64,000 nucleotides of DNA from Nematopogon swammerdamellus (lineage: Eukaryota; Arthropoda; Insecta; Lepidoptera; Adelidae). Of this stretch, positions 44,801-53,908 are shown piece after piece. Location: assembly GCA_946902875.1 (NCBI GenBank), contig OX336348.1, positions 14,037,741-14,101,740 of the forward strand, read 5' to 3'. Below the pieces are notes generated by a model. It was not told the origin of the DNA, made no database searches, and saw nothing but the letters and a program-made list of their open reading frames with translations. A program made the translations under genes and the position numbers. Positions within the stretch are counted from its first letter, which is position 1, and every line of letters begins with the position of its first letter.

Positions 44801-45607
44801 TACAAATTTTGAATAGCACCACTGAAAATTAATTTCATTGACAGCGGGGAGATTTTTTATCTTTTCATCCACTGCATTTTTAAAAGCATACCAGTCGGCA
44901 TCAGAAACCCGGTATTTCTGAAGTGGCTTTCTTGAAGGAAGGGGGAAGTTCCGAGAAGGCATCGTCATTAAAATTGGAAAGTGATCACTTCCATGAGTTG
45001 AGCTCAAGGTATTCCAGGAGAGTAATAAGGCAAGATCTGGGGAGCAGAATGACAGGTCTACAAAGCTGAGGTTCTGGAAAGGCGATACTCGGCGGGTGGA
45101 AGATCCATCATTCAACAGACACAAATTTAGCTCATCCATGATATCTACCATTTTAGAGCCAAATGAGTCCGAGGAAGGAGCACCCCATAAAGTATGTTTG
45201 CAATTAAAATCTCCCATAATTAAAAAGGGTTTGGGAATGGAAGAAATGAGAGACTTTAAAACTTGATGAGAAGAAGGGGATGGTTTAGGAACATAAACTG
45301 AGAGGAAAGAAATATTTTGCACCCTCACCGCAACAGCATTAATACTGTCACCGTGGGGAGGCAAGATAATGGGAGAATAAGGAAATGAATTATTTACAAT
45401 GAGGGCGCTACCGCCCCATCCATCCTGTCTGTCATCCCTGAGAATAGCATAGCCGGGAACCCGAAAGTGGGAATCCGGTTTAAGCCAAGTCTCAGAAATG
45501 GCAAACACCATGGGAGTGTGTTTATTAATTAAGTAAACAATTTCAGACTTTTTACGAACAACGCTTCTACTATTCCATTGTAGAAACGTTGTTCTTGAGA
45601 AGGGCAT
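41891..45607 (-). CDS. ORF2 polyprotein of I-type LINE no. 2
   Basis: 1238 residues, complete. Endonuclease about 8-211: QWN 10-12, SETWL with E39, GDFN 132-135, HTLWG, and SDHFPI 207-212. Reverse transcriptase about 470-745: SYRPIALSS 496-504, FRKGRST, FLDVSGAYD with D568, GLPQGSVISPLL, YADD 657-660. RNase H about 948-1080: D955, E992, D1017, and H1064/D1074 in IPAHCGIMGNERAD. A C-terminal cysteine-histidine module follows near 1140-1190. The protein nicks target DNA and copies the element RNA in the nucleus. The start ATG 45607 lies in the last codons of ORF1, in another frame, so translation probably relies on reinitiation or internal entry. Confidence 0.9.
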   Translation of the reverse strand: MPFSRTTFLQWNSRSVVRKKSEIVYLINKHTPMVFAISETWLKPDSHFRVPGYAILRDDRQDGWGGSALIVNNSFPYSPIILPPHGDSINAVAVRVQNISFLSVYVPKPSPSSHQVLKSLISSIPKPFLIMGDFNCKHTLWGAPSSDSFGSKMVDIMDELNLCLLNDGSSTRRVSPFQNLSFVDLSFCSPDLALLLSWNTLSSTHGSDHFPILMTMPSRNFPLPSRKPLQKYRVSDADWYAFKNAVDEKIKNLPAVNEINFQWCYSKFVESLISSADEFIPLKNSALNRRPSPPWWDAECTEAIKVRKQSEKKYAECMNNCNFLHLKKTSAQTTRMLNKKKREGWRRFCESLSPITPPSIVWKNIKRYRSAFREDPPPKSSSDLWMFEFLNKLAPSSSPQLTEIPLLYHPSPSLDPLEAPFSLEELQKVLKYVNDTAPGIDGIPYSFVKYLNNFSLEYYLQLANHSFYTGVVPESWKSQMIIPILKPKKDPSVGSSYRPIALSSVLSKVTEHMIKNRLEWFAESNGLLSDSQYGFRKGRSTMDNLSIFCTDIRLAFSRDESLVAAFLDVSGAYDNVHLPILRQKLIQLGVPEKLVLFINNLLVQRTIFLRSEDGQLTQSRTLWKGLPQGSVISPLLYNLYTCDLACSVNSTCRVLQYADDLLIYISDKYISKAADIVNSSIKSLVQWLNSHGLDLSPSKSNVVAFSRKRNIPNLSIFVCESPVPQLSSVKFLGVILDSKMTGVPHMEYIVSKTEKNINIIRSLAGVWWGAHPFSLKLVYNAIIRSHLDYGTFIFEPANGKALKSLDLIQSKCLRIISGAMKSSPINALQVECVDAPLYLRRQYLSDRYLFRVAQFSTHPILPKLQLLSRFSFTKRYWLNKTSPRLVKSFQRFSALNSVTYRSKSLPLFETSYQALIYSPKIVLNFGIDKNSSKANDEFNFWLKENWHDYHYIYTDASKLSPVGCVGSSLFHQNCDIVCKTKSPPEASVYTGEVRAILEALKYIQLSGSMVKNLILSDSRSSLQSIAQNPFKTKTHNPLILQIRELLFQFHLNKIEVVLAWIPAHCGIMGNERADECAKDAVIHGDRSNFRNYCHDLICLPQGYQQKSWSKAWHRKSKYKGAFYANIQPEIPSKPWFFKLNVNKTVASVICRLRIGHVCSPFHLAKLHIKDSSLCECGLDEGTVEHILLACRLHTPPLYDSLPRLKVPLPTNVSSLLCSNNFKILKLLASFIRTHDIKL

Positions 45608-47309
45608 CTTTTAAAATAGATAAAATAGGAAACAGTTTAGAGGCAACGTTGGACGGTAAAGAGCATTTGGACGAGACAAGGTTCACAAGTAAAGAAATTA
45701 AAGTAATGATTGAATCAGAGGAATCACCCGAACACTGAACCTCTGGAGGGTACGCACAGCCGTTTGAAGAGGGAGGAATATCGAAACTCTTGAGAAGAGA
45801 ATTATGTTCTCTACTGTCATAACCAGGAGAGAGGGGAGCATGGGATCGAGGATTCAAGTGAACCGTTTTCTTATATGAAGAATTAGAAGAATTGATAGAT
45901 GGAATACGAATATTTCTAGACGGAGTATTCACTGATGAAGTGGACGCCACACTTGCATAAGACCGATTTCCATAAACGGGAAATTTTTTCGAGGCTTCTG
46001 GGTACGAAATTGCTTCCTCCGCCATAAGATGTTTAATAGATTGCTGTCTTAAAAATTCTGGGCATTTTTTATTAATGGCAAAGTGATTGCCTCTACAGGT
46101 AATGCAGGAGACATCCGCTTCATCCAGAGCACACACTTCTCCAGAGTGCGCCTCACCACACCTGTAGCAACGAGGTTTCGACCTGCATTGTACCTTCGTA
46201 TGACCGAATCGGCAACAATGGAAACACTGTATCGTAGGGAATTTATACAGATCTACCACAAGTGAAGAATGAACGCAAAAAATTCTTTTGGGAAGGGTTT
46301 GACCGTCAAATGTTAAGATGACCGACTCTGTTGGTTTCCAAACGACTGTGGCATCCACTGAACTTTTATAATTTACTCTACGAGCTTTCAATACAGGGCC
46401 ATATCCTTCCGGGACACGAACCTCTTCTATTATTTGTTCCGGAGACCACTCCCGAGGGATCCCCTTCACAATTCCAATGCGAGTGACGTTAAATGAGGGA
46501 ATGAAAGCCTTGTACTTTTTTTCTAGGAGCATTTCGTTTAAGACAAGCTCGTTTGCATCCTGAAAATGTTTCAACTCTATGGAAACCCTGTTTCGACCAA
46601 TGCTCTTTACCCCATCTTCGACTATGTTTGAGATGTTCATCTTCCTCATGAGGAGTCCAAAAGTAATGGGATGAATGGATGTTCCCGCCGAGGGATCTTC
46701 AAACTCTTTTTGCACGTGAACTAGGAATGGACCCTTATCTAAAGAATTATACATCTTCCTGTTCACTGAGCTAGGAGAGCCATGAACAAGAGAGGCAGAA
46801 GGGATAGTAGTCAACTTTGAGGAATTATTATAATTTTTAATGTTTTCCTCTGCCTCTGTTTCACTGGGAAGAACATGAACAAGAGGATCAGTAGGGGAAG
46901 AAGTCTTCTTTGAGAAATTTTTTTTTTTTTTTAAGATTTTCTCATCTTCTATTTGACTATCTGACGAATCCAAAACATTAGACTGGGATTTAGATCGAAA
47001 CAGTTTTTGGTTCTTATTGTCAGATTTAGGCGCCTTCCTTTTTCCATGCCTGCACACTTCCGGAAGGGCGCGAGGGGCTGAGGGAGGCAACAAAAAGCCA
47101 TCCTCATTCAAGGAAGTATCAAAAGCTGCAAATGAATTATTAGTATCAATTGTCATGTACAAGCTAGGGGAAGGAGGAGCATTATTGACAAAGGATTCGT
47201 CACTGAGCGATACGCTCTGAGTGTTAGTAAGATCGAGAGACCGCCGGCATGACCCCGGCAACATACCACCTCCTCCAGGATCTTCAGGGTCGGGAGGCTT
47301 ATGTGGCAT
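45570..47309 (-). CDS. ORF1 (gag-like) protein of I-type LINE no. 2
   Basis: 579 residues, complete. A disordered, serine-rich leader with lysine clusters near 88-135 is followed by a structured region about 195-355. Three zinc knuckles then follow: C-X2-C-X4-H-X4-C at 362-375, C-X2-C-X3-H-X4-C at 381-393, and C-X2-C-X3-H-X6-C at 402-416. A serine-rich tail ends the protein. Such proteins coat the element RNA and form the particle with ORF2. The stop lies 38 bases past the ORF2 start. The methionine at 47309 is the first in a long open frame with AAC AAC A ahead of it. Confidence 0.85.
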   Translation of the reverse strand: MPHKPPDPEDPGGGGMLPGSCRRSLDLTNTQSVSLSDESFVNNAPPSPSLYMTIDTNNSFAAFDTSLNEDGFLLPPSAPRALPEVCRHGKRKAPKSDNKNQKLFRSKSQSNVLDSSDSQIEDEKILKKKKNFSKKTSSPTDPLVHVLPSETEAEENIKNYNNSSKLTTIPSASLVHGSPSSVNRKMYNSLDKGPFLVHVQKEFEDPSAGTSIHPITFGLLMRKMNISNIVEDGVKSIGRNRVSIELKHFQDANELVLNEMLLEKKYKAFIPSFNVTRIGIVKGIPREWSPEQIIEEVRVPEGYGPVLKARRVNYKSSVDATVVWKPTESVILTFDGQTLPKRIFCVHSSLVVDLYKFPTIQCFHCCRFGHTKVQCRSKPRCYRCGEAHSGEVCALDEADVSCITCRGNHFAINKKCPEFLRQQSIKHLMAEEAISYPEASKKFPVYGNRSYASVASTSSVNTPSRNIRIPSINSSNSSYKKTVHLNPRSHAPLSPGYDSREHNSLLKSFDIPPSSNGCAYPPEVQCSGDSSDSIITLISLLVNLVSSKCSLPSNVASKLFPILSILKDALLKNNVSTME

Positions 47310-47794
47310 TGTTGTTACTCAAGTGCTTAAACCAACTTCCTAGTGCAAATTACATTTACTTAGCTCAATAAAATTTTATAAAATAACTCAGCCAAAAGAA
47401 ACTCGTGTATCCTCCGACGACCTTCAATTGTTTCACTGAGCGATGCAGGATGCTTGCAGGATGCCAGGAGAGGAGGAGAAGACCACTTGATAGGAGCAGG
47501 ATTACAAAGCCAGGTGAGCGGAAGGGAACGACTGTAGATTAGGAGGGATTTGCAGAATATTTTCAGCGGAGCACTTATTTCACAACCGAAACCAAACGAC
47601 GTTCAATTGTTTTTTCCACCACAGATTGAATGAATAAAAAATACTATTCTAGCACGCATGCCCTAGTAGTATTCCATTTGTTTTTTGAATGTTCGGCCTT
47701 CAATATTCAACGTCTATCGTTCATAGATAAATTGCTCAACATTTTTAAAAAACCAGAACATATCCCGCGCACCACTCAAGACTTATTAAAAAAT

Positions 47795-47825
47795 CAAGAG
47801 ACCTACATATTATGTAGGTCTCTTG
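47795..47825. repeat. 31-base near-perfect palindrome at the end of LINE no. 1 ORF2
   Basis: CAAGAGACCTACATA and TATGTAGGTCTCTTG face each other with a one-base centre. It falls in the last coding bases of LINE no. 1. Confidence 0.6.
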
Positions 47826-47870
47826 ATTATAATATTGTATAATATGTACATATTATGTATATACGAATTT

Positions 47871-48640
47871 ATAAGTAATACTGTCAGACGTGTTTATTTT
47901 CCTTATTATCGAAAAATATTCATTTTAATAAATTTTACTAATTAATTACAACGGAACGAGCTATTTCGATTTCGGCGACGACATCGCCTGCTGGACTTCG
48001 CTGAAGGCCGACACGGCTTTCAAGTTTACAGCATAGATACCTACAAATGTGAAGTTGTACGAAAATCAGTATTGCTTTCGGTTTAAACTGCCAGAAATAT
48101 ATTATTTCTCGGTTTATTTTACATATAGCAAAAGTATTTTTTATAAGTTTTGCGGCAATATTGACCTTATCGTCATAGCTAAATTATTTTGTCCGCGTAA
48201 ATAGTGCGTCGTCTCCGCCGCCGCGCTCACCACTCCCGCACGTCGCACGCACTTGCTCCGGCTGGCACCCTTTCTATTCTGTACCTGCGCTCACTGTTTC
48301 CAGCAACAGATACAGATTGGCCGCCCCTAATATCTGGCCGCCCTAGGCCCGGGCCTCTGCCTCTGCACATCACACAAGTTTTTCAAAGTTTACCAGTGAC
48401 GTGCATGGCGTGTACTGGGTGGTGTGACATACTTATCACAAAACAATATTTATATAATATTTAAGTTTTTAGACTATTCTAGATTAATGATTATTTACAA
48501 GTTTTATTTAAGTTTTTAGAATATTCTAGATTAATGATTATTTAGATAATCATAATATATTTAGATAATAAATTAGTTATTATGTTTTTTAGGTACTTTT
48601 TACAGATTTTCCTCTTGGGGCTCTCCTCCGACCATTATCA
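47871..48640. other. Gene-free stretch between two retrotransposons
   Basis: It includes a 46-base-spaced direct repeat TTCTAGATTAATGATTATTTA (48477 and 48523) and a GC-richer patch at 48200-48370. It probably includes the 3' end of LINE no. 1 and the 5' untranslated part of the next element, but no border is visible. Confidence 0.4.
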
Positions 48641-50788
48641 ATGAACAATTCATGCAACGACTTCTCACAAATTTTAGGATGTCAATGTGGAAAACCGGAC
48701 AACCTGCTACCAAAAAGTTTAAAAATTTTCTGTGACAGCTGCCGCAGATGGTTCCACACAGGTTGTGTCAACCTCACCGACGAGCAAGCGACGGACACGA
48801 CAGAGTCGGCATCCCGATGGCTCTGTCCTTCCTGCAGTCTTATAGACAGTAGCCAGGCGGGTCCGTCGACGGTTAGTCAACAGTTGAAGTGCCCCTATTG
48901 CCACAGATCAAACCTGAAAGGCCAGAGAGGTCTACGAATCCACATTTCTAAATCACACGTGACCAATAGACATGACCAAGTACTTGACATCGAGTATGCC
49001 TCACCACCCCCAGAAGATTTTGGAGCCTTACTATCGAGGTGCAAAACAAACATAAAAATTATAAAAAGAATACCAAAAGCAGCAAGAATATGTGTGGCTA
49101 ACAAGTTATCTCAATCTATAGATAAATGTATTAGTGAGAACGTTTTCGAACATTGGAAAGACCTTTTCTTATTTTCTTATTCATATTTAAGGGTACCAAA
49201 AGAGTTAAAAAAACAATCATTGACATCATATCTTAAGGAGAACCTCAACTCTAAAGAGCCCAGATCATTTCCAAATTCAACATTCTCTGGCAATTCAACT
49301 TTGGAAAAGAGAGTTGAAAGTAAAGTGTCAGACGGTGACGTAAGGGGTGCCGTACGTCTGCTTTCATCGAATGACTCTATCGCACCGAATAATGAAACCA
49401 CTATCACCGCTCTACAAAGCAAACATCCGACCGCATCCAGAATCTTACATCTCCCAGAGCCACCGTCCATAATTGACAACATCCTAGTTGCAGAACCAAT
49501 TGAGGTACGAAATGCAATCATGAGTTTCCCAGCGGGCTCCTCAGCCGGTCTCGATGGTCTTAGACCTCAACACCTCAAAGATTTAATTTCACATTCGACA
49601 GGAGAGGCAGGTGTGCGAATCCTTAAGTCATTTACATCTTTGATAAACTTCATGATCTCTGGGAAAGTTAATGCAGATGTGTGTCCTTTCTTATATGGAG
49701 CTTCTTTGTGTGCACTTTTAAAAAAAAACGGCGGCATTCGGCCCATAGCTATAGGTAACTCTCTCAGGAGACTAGCCTCGAAAATATGTAGCAAAAACAT
49801 TCTAGAGGAAGCAGGTTCTTATTTTCGCCCTATCCAGTTAGGTTGCGCCACGAGAGGGGGCTGCGAGGCCGCTGTTCATGCCACTAGAACTTTTCTGAAC
49901 GTTTCAGAAAATTCGGAAAAAATATTATTAAAAATAGACTTTAAAAACGCATTTAATTCAATAGAACGGGATAGTATGCTCATAGCTGTAAGAGATAAGT
50001 TCCCTCAGATATATCCGTACCTGTGGCAGAGCTACGCGTCCCCATCATATCTCTTCTATAACGATACTCGTATATCCTCTTCCGTAGGCTGCCAACAGGG
50101 AGACCCCCTAGGTGCAGCTATTTTCAGTCTCGTCATACACACTCTCATTAGCAACCTCCAATCACCTTTGAACGTTTGGTATCTCGATGACGGTACACTG
50201 GGTGGTGACCCACCAGTTGTGCTTGAAGACCTGTCTAAAATCATTTCAGAGGGCAAGAAGATTGGTCTAGAGATTAACCCGGAAAAATGCGAAATATTTT
50301 ACTGCTCTCTAGATCAGCTACCTTCTGAGGTCTGGAATGATTTTCAAAAAGTAGCCCCCGGTATTAGAGTTACAAAGGATGCGGAATTAACCCTTTTAGG
50401 CTCTCCTCTCCTGCCAGACGCTTTTGAAGAAGCTGTATCACAAAAATTAAAAACTTTCAAAATAAATTCAGATAAACTAAAGTCAATTCAACCACATATC
50501 GCATTTCACCTCCTTAAAAACTGTTTCGCCATCCCCAAATTAATTTACCTGTTTAGATCAACCCCCTTGTTTGAATGCCACATCCTACATAGTTTCGACG
50601 CAGCCATCCGGAATACATTGCAATCAATTATCAACACAGAACTGAACGAATTACAATGGACACAGGCTTCCTTGCCAGTCATCAATAGCGGACTTGGCAT
50701 TAGAAAACCATCTGACCTTACCATACCAGCCTACCTGTCATCAATCCACAGTGTCTCCAAAATAACTGTTTCGCCATCCCCAAATTAA
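48641..50788 (+). pseudogene. N-terminal and RT part of the PHD-RT-RLE protein
   Basis: 715 residues before the frame is lost. PHD finger: C14, C16, C31, C34, H39, C42, C62, C65 (C4-H-C3). C2H2 finger: C84, C87, H101, H106. Reverse transcriptase: GLRPQHL 306-312, IRPIAIGNSLRRL 366-378, KIDFKNAF with D433, QQGDPLG 485-491, YLDD 514-517. The PHD finger could read histone tails and guide insertion, which is inference. The last residues SPSPN belong to the start of the second copy of the tandem duplication, read out of frame. Confidence 0.75.
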
Positions 50789-51016
50789 TTTACCTGTTTA
50801 GATCAACCCCCTTGTTTGAATGCCACATCCTACATAGTTTCGACGCAGCCATCCGGAATACATTGCAATCAATTATCAACACAGAACTGAACGAATTACA
50901 ATGGACACAGGCTTCCTTGCCAGTCATCAATAGCGGACTTGGCATTAGAAAACCATCTGACCTTACCATACCAGCCTACCTGTCATCAATCCACAGTGTC
51001 TCCAAAATAACTGTTC
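50527..51016 (+). repeat. 245-base tandem duplication within the RT-RLE ORF
   Basis: The segment starting CGCCATCCCCAAATTAATTT at 50527 begins again at 50772. The copies look identical by eye. 245 is not a multiple of three, so the second copy is read in a different frame and the ORF ends at 50788. Confidence 0.9.
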
Positions 51017-51901
51017 AGGTACTGGAAAAATTATCTAATAACACTGTAAACAAGTTTGAAGAAGCCGCTCTTGATAACTGGAAAAAAAATTGTCCCACTG
51101 AATCTTTACCAGACAATCCAGGTATACAAAAAAACTGGGACAATCCTTTATGTAAAAAAATATTTCATGATTTAAAAAATAAAGATAATTCACCGAAAAC
51201 GGTTGCTCGTCTGAGCGCCGCCACTCAGAGAGAGTCGGGGGCCTGGTTGCATGCTCTTCCCTCCCATACAATCGGTACGCTTCTGGACCCGGACTCTCTC
51301 AGAATAGGAATGGCGCTCAGGCTGGGCTGCAACATTTACGAACAACACCAATGTGGGATACCACGGATTAAGCTGTAACAAAAACTCGGGCAGATTCCCA
51401 AGACATCACATGCTTAACGACTTACTGAAAAGAGCATTAACTTCTGTTGACGTGCCATGCCTACTGGAGCCGCCGGGCCTGTGTAGCGACGACGGAAAAA
51501 GGCCCGACGGAATGACGATTCTGCCGTGGAAACACGGCCGCGCTCTGGTGTGGGACGCAACGTGTGTGGACACCGTCTGTGCGAGCAACATAAAGCTGTC
51601 CTGCTCGCGTGCGGGTGCGGCGGCGGAAGCCGCGGCCAGTAGGAAGCACAAAAAATACGAAGATATTAGGTGCAACTACTGGTTCGTGGCCTTCGCCGTC
51701 GAGACATTTGGTACGTGGTCGGAGGAGGCCAAGGCCTTCGTCCTTGAGGTGGGTTCCAGGATGGTGTCCGCAACTGGAAACCCGTGTTGCCTCTCGTATC
51801 TCCGGCAACGAGTTAGTCTGGGGATACAGAGGGGCAACGCGGCCGCCATCCTGGGAACCATCCCGGGGACGACGCCCCTTGAGGAAATATATAATTTATA
51901 A
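50812..51901 (+). pseudogene. C-terminal linker and PD-(D/E)XK nuclease of the same element
   Basis: The frame to 51378 continues the thumb/linker region (VQVLEKLSNNTVNKFEEAAL, then GAWLHALPSH and RLGCNIYEQHQCG). It then shifts by one base near 51350 and runs as YHGLSCNKNSGRFPRHHMLN to the stop at 51901. The Cys/His cluster C...C...H...C before RHHMLND fits the RLE zinc motif. The nuclease signature is KRPDG, then LVWDATC, then a lysine-rich helix, then FVAFAVETFGTW. It would nick the target for priming. Confidence 0.7.
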
Positions 51902-52025
51902 GTTTTTAGTTTTTAGTGGTTTTTAGTTATAGGTTTTTTTTTTTTTTTTTTTTTTAAATTAGTTATATTTGTCTATTTAATTTGATAGGTAGTTATAGTT
52001 TATGTATTTTCTGTATGTTTAATTC

Positions 52026-52031
52026 AATAAA
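52026..52031 (+). terminator. Polyadenylation signal AATAAA of the retrotransposon
   Basis: AATAAAGTTTTATG lies about 125 bases past the stop of the nuclease frame. It could end the element's transcript. No poly-A tail is preserved. Confidence 0.4.
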
Positions 52032-52318
52032 GTTTTATGAAAAGTAATACCATTAAAGATATATGATTTACGAACTGGAAATTACTGACTTGGAAAATTT
52101 AAATTACTGGATTCTATAACTTAGTTTACTGAAGAAACAAATGAACAATACAAGAATTGGCTGTACGGTCAAACGACCCTTGCCTTTCCGTCAGGATAAA
52201 AAAGCAAAAAAAAAAAAAAAGTGACAATGCTCGCGACGGGCGGGCAGGTTGAATTTCATTTCATCAGCTACGCATGATTTTATTTCATCACTAACGCTAG
52301 TAAAAAGACTAAAAAGCC

Positions 52319-53350
52319 ATGACTTCCAATATTGTGAGCAGCACCTACGTAGTTGTCGGCGGCGGAATAGCGGGAGTGACCTGTGTCGAATCTCTCGCTA
52401 TCCTTCACCCAGAGGCTAGCGTAACACTTGTAACAGCTTCATCACTCATCAAGAACGTCAGCAATGTTAGCTACTTCGCCAAAACCATAATCAAATTCGA
52501 TGTAAATGAAACAGAAGCGAGCGCACTCAACCGCATACACCCCAACCTGCGCATCGTCTACGATTCTATCAAACATTTGGACACAACCTCAAAACGCATA
52601 ACAACTCACGGCAACGTAGTTGTACAATACAAATACGTGTGCCTGTGCACTGGAGGCATTCCCAAGCTGATTTCGGATGCGAAAAACTGCGACAGAATTC
52701 TAGGCATAAGAGATACAGATTCGGTAAAAGAATTTCAAAAAAGACTGGCAAACGGCCGACGTATGGTGATTGTAGGAAACGGTGGGATCGCATCGGAGAT
52801 CGTCCACGCGACCAAAGGCATACAGAAAGTATGGGTGATTAAAGATGACTATATTTCATCAACATTTGTCGACCCGGGTGCGGCAGAATTCTTCCGAGAT
52901 GCAATGAAATCTGGCACAGAAGCGCCTGCGCGAACTGTATTACGGAGACAGATATTTTCTGAGGAAGACACGGTCGTTTCCGCCGCAAAAAATATGAAAT
53001 CAGCCGCGCTGGGCCCCGATTGGTTCAGAAAACTAGATTCTAACACCGGCAAAGGCGAGAATGACCTTAAAATAATGTACAAAAATGAAATTCTATCCGT
53101 CGAGGCGACCGCTGACTGCGAGTGGCCGCTGAAGCTAATTTTAAGCGACGGCAACACTGTTGAATGTGATTTTATAGTATCGGCGACCGGTGTGGAGCCT
53201 GCCATCAATTTTACTGTTGACAGAGATATAGTCCGCGGTATCGACGGAGGTCTGTCCGTATCCGAGATGCAGGAGACATCTGTAGCAGATGTATTTGCAG
53301 CGGGCGACGTCGCTCATACAAGCTGGTCTCCAGCAGCGCATTGGTTCCAG
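52319..53350 (+). CDS. Pyroxd1: PYROXD1, exon 1 (pyridine nucleotide-disulfide oxidoreductase domain protein 1)
   Basis: 344 codons from ATG 52319 (context AAAGCCATGA). A flavin- and NAD(P)H-binding oxidoreductase: first dinucleotide fold YVVVGGGIAGVTC 10-22, CLCTGGIPKL 108-117, GIRDTDS 129-135, second fold MVIVGNGGIASEIV 149-162, DPGAAEFF 185-192, ALGPDWFRKL 230-239, IVSATGVEP 286-294, and the FAD-side VADVFAAGDVAHTSW 322-336. Known PYROXD1 is a nuclear-cytosolic flavoprotein that guards the tRNA ligase RTCB from oxidation. The exon ends at HWFQ with CAG|GTTGGT, phase 0; the in-frame TAG 22 bases on is intronic. A retrotransposon lies just upstream, so little promoter DNA is unique. Confidence 0.9.
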
Positions 53351-53367
53351 GTTGGTTATTTTTAGGT

Positions 53368-53570
53368 TTCCGTATCCCAGACGGAAGCCTATTACTAAGA
53401 CTTCGTCGTCCGTCCGTCCGTCTGCCATCCGAGGGCTGTATCTCTTGAACCGTAATAGGTAGCCCGTTGAAACTTTCACAGAATATGCGTTACAATGGCG
53501 GATGAAACAACAAATAAGAAAAATAAGAAAAAGTAAAAAATTAAGGGGGGCCCCCATACAAGAAACATTT
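53368..53570 (-). repeat. Lepidopteran interspersed repeat in PYROXD1 intron
   Basis: The reversed copy of the repeat at 1041-1325: GGTTTCCGTATCCC..., a (CCGT)n run at 53408-53426, and GGGCTGTATCTCTTGAACCG. It starts 18 bases past the exon 1 donor. Confidence 0.6.
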
Positions 53571-53798
53571 TATTAAAATAGATTAGTCACACTATTTAAT
53601 AACAGATGGCGCAAACGGCTTTTATACATTGCATGCATTGTTAGGTGCTGTCATTTTCCCACCGTAAAGTGCTATCGACCTCATTGAGGCGTCTCTAGAA
53701 GATAGCCGCTTCTTAATCTTTGGTCGTTCCAAAAAAATTATTTTCAGAAGTTTGATGTTTGACAGACATCACTTTTAAAAAATAAAGTGACGTTACTA

Positions 53799-53908
53799 TG
53801 GTAACAGCTGTCAGTGGGCAAACATGAGACCTGTCATACATAAAATTGTTTTTTTTTTTTTTCTGATATAGCCATCTGCCATCGGAACTCTACCATAAGC
53901 AGATGTTG
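53799..53908 (+). repeat. Long direct repeat, left copy (flank of LOA insertion)
   Basis: GGTAACAGCTGTCAGTGGGC through TACCATAAGCAGAT is repeated at 54980-55087 with about six differences. The two copies bracket a 5'-truncated LOA copy. Confidence 0.7.

Larger units (their letters stand above)
41624..47674 (-). mobile_element. I-type LINE no. 2, complete, both ORFs intact
   Basis: A 6.05 kb minus-strand element flanked by the 12-base duplication CATTTGTTTTTT (41612-41623 and 47675-47686). Order on its own strand: ~365-base 5' untranslated region, ORF1 (47309-45570), overlapping ORF2 (45607-41891), ~265-base 3' untranslated region, (GAA)n-like tail (TTC repeats at 41624-41642). Neither ORF contains a stop or frameshift and the duplication is perfect, so it is a young copy that may still be active. 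It is nested in I-type LINE no. 1. Confidence 0.85.
35716..47842 (+). pseudogene. ORF2 polyprotein of I-type LINE no. 1, split by two insertions
   Basis: It starts at ATG 35716 (MKQLNIMQWNAQS, the first endonuclease strand), is cut by the Helitron, resumes at 38100 (ALICETW with the catalytic glutamate), shifts by one base near 38245, then stays open from 38282 to 41623. Motifs in order: GDFNAYHTQWG, IDLTIVSP, RT motifs SYRSIALTS, FRRGKSSRES, FFDIVGAF (aspartate), CQGSILSPLLF, LQFADD (catalytic pair), then RNase H YTDGSKYHG, AEALAILEAL, SDSMSVLKA, NENADFLAK. The second I-type LINE enters at LDHLFF. The frame resumes at 47687 (ECSAFN) and stops at 47842. Its function was self-copying; it is now dead. 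Confidence 0.75.
32754..47870 (+). mobile_element. I-type LINE no. 1, broken by four later insertions
   Basis: A two-ORF non-LTR retrotransposon of the I group: ORF1 with CCHC knuckles, ORF2 with endonuclease, reverse transcriptase and RNase H. Its own DNA is at about 32754-33144, 34413-34791, 35200-35792, 38100-41623 and 47675-47870. The gaps are an inverted-repeat element, a SINE, a Helitron and a second I-type LINE. Each removal at the target duplication brings the frame back. One independent frameshift lies near 38245. Exact outer ends and its own target duplication could not be fixed. Confidence 0.75.
48641..51901 (+). mobile_element. PHD-RT-RLE non-LTR retrotransposon, damaged
   Basis: One long ORF with a PHD finger, a C2H2 finger, a reverse transcriptase and a C-terminal restriction-like PD-(D/E)XK nuclease. 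It has no apurinic-type endonuclease and no RNase H. Nuclease at the C-terminus is the layout of R2/NeSL/CRE-like early LINEs. The clade is left open because the reverse transcriptase motifs (QQGDPLG, YLDDG) and the PHD finger do not let me name it safely. A 245-base tandem duplication and a shift near 51350 break the frame. A T-rich stretch, AATAAA at 52026 and the PYROXD1 promoter region follow. Confidence 0.7.

Noticed and set aside
52040..52318. Promoter of PYROXD1
   Set aside because: No TATA box, initiator or other element stands out; the region is the 3' flank of a retrotransposon plus a short unique stretch.
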